64,000 bases of DNA from Aquicoccus porphyridii. GTDB taxonomy: Bacteria > Pseudomonadota > Alphaproteobacteria > Rhodobacterales > Rhodobacteraceae. The notes beneath the pieces are model-generated. The model saw only the letters and a list, made by a program, of their open reading frames with translations. It was not told the origin of the DNA and searched no databases. A program made the translations under genes and the position numbers. Where the stretch lies: NCBI RefSeq assembly GCF_008369105.1, contig NZ_VINQ01000008.1, positions 1 to 64,000 of the forward strand, in the 5' to 3' direction. Positions 63,984-64,000 of this stretch are shown one piece after another; the stretch's first letter is position 1; the number at the start of each line of letters is the position of its first letter.

Positions 63984-64000
63984 TATTCCTAGCGGTTTAC

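Overview
The window looks like chromosomal DNA from a marine Rhodobacteraceae (Roseobacter-group) alphaproteobacterium. The evidence is the high G+C, the compact gene order (proS–DUF1993–DUF2937–lolCE–lolD; ftsW–murG–murC–DUF2484–murB–ddl–ftsQ–ftsA; ybgC–tolQRAB–pal–cpoB–tilS–ftsH), a short mitochondrial-type ProRS, RTX/Hint secreted proteins and roseobacter-style intergenic hairpins. No phage, plasmid, rRNA operon or CRISPR array was seen.

Layout. 1–7 kb: a partial surface-polysaccharide O-acyltransferase, prolyl-tRNA synthetase and the Lol lipoprotein-release ABC transporter. 7–10 kb: a small membrane transporter, a thioesterase, two small c-type cytochromes and an HI0933-type flavoprotein. 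10–19 kb: a division/cell-wall cluster from ftsW to ftsA that contains two adjacent DUF2484 genes and a possible 31-codon small ORF; ftsZ does not follow ftsA, a convergent tRNA-Gly does. 19–23 kb: an AraC regulator divergent from a two-subunit molybdenum hydroxylase. 23–33 kb: the complete Tol-Pal operon, then tilS, ftsH and a trans-aconitate-type methyltransferase. 33–40 kb, mostly minus strand: an M23 peptidase coupled to clpA, acetoacetyl-CoA ligase, and pssA/psd (phosphatidylethanolamine synthesis). 40–49 kb: an Lrp regulator with a semialdehyde dehydrogenase and class III aminotransferase (GABA/polyamine breakdown), a giant RTX metalloprotease with VWA and dockerin-like domains, a secreted protein and a glutamyl-GABA-type hydrolase.

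49–51.3 kb is a likely acquired segment: a Tet/multidrug MFS pump flanked by 125-bp direct repeats (121/125 identical by eye) derived from the neighbouring DUF924 gene.

51–59.5 kb is the most interesting region. It has a pirin, a natural fusion of a ring-cleaving (VOC) dioxygenase with an alpha/beta hydrolase, an acetyltransferase, and a minus-strand set VOC dioxygenase – LtrA membrane protein – voltage-gated-type K+ channel – NADPH/FMN (quinone-type) reductase. The last three overlap by 4 nt each, and a divergent LysR gene sits above a clean T-N11-A operator. I infer a quinone/electrophile defence locus in which a flavin reductase may gate a K+ channel, analogous to but unrelated to KefC/KefF.

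59.6–64 kb: a secreted RTX–PA14–Hint protein, a P-loop nucleotide kinase and kynureninase. Two copies of an intergenic element with GTTAAC at both ends (about 36.5 and 44.1 kb) are also reported.
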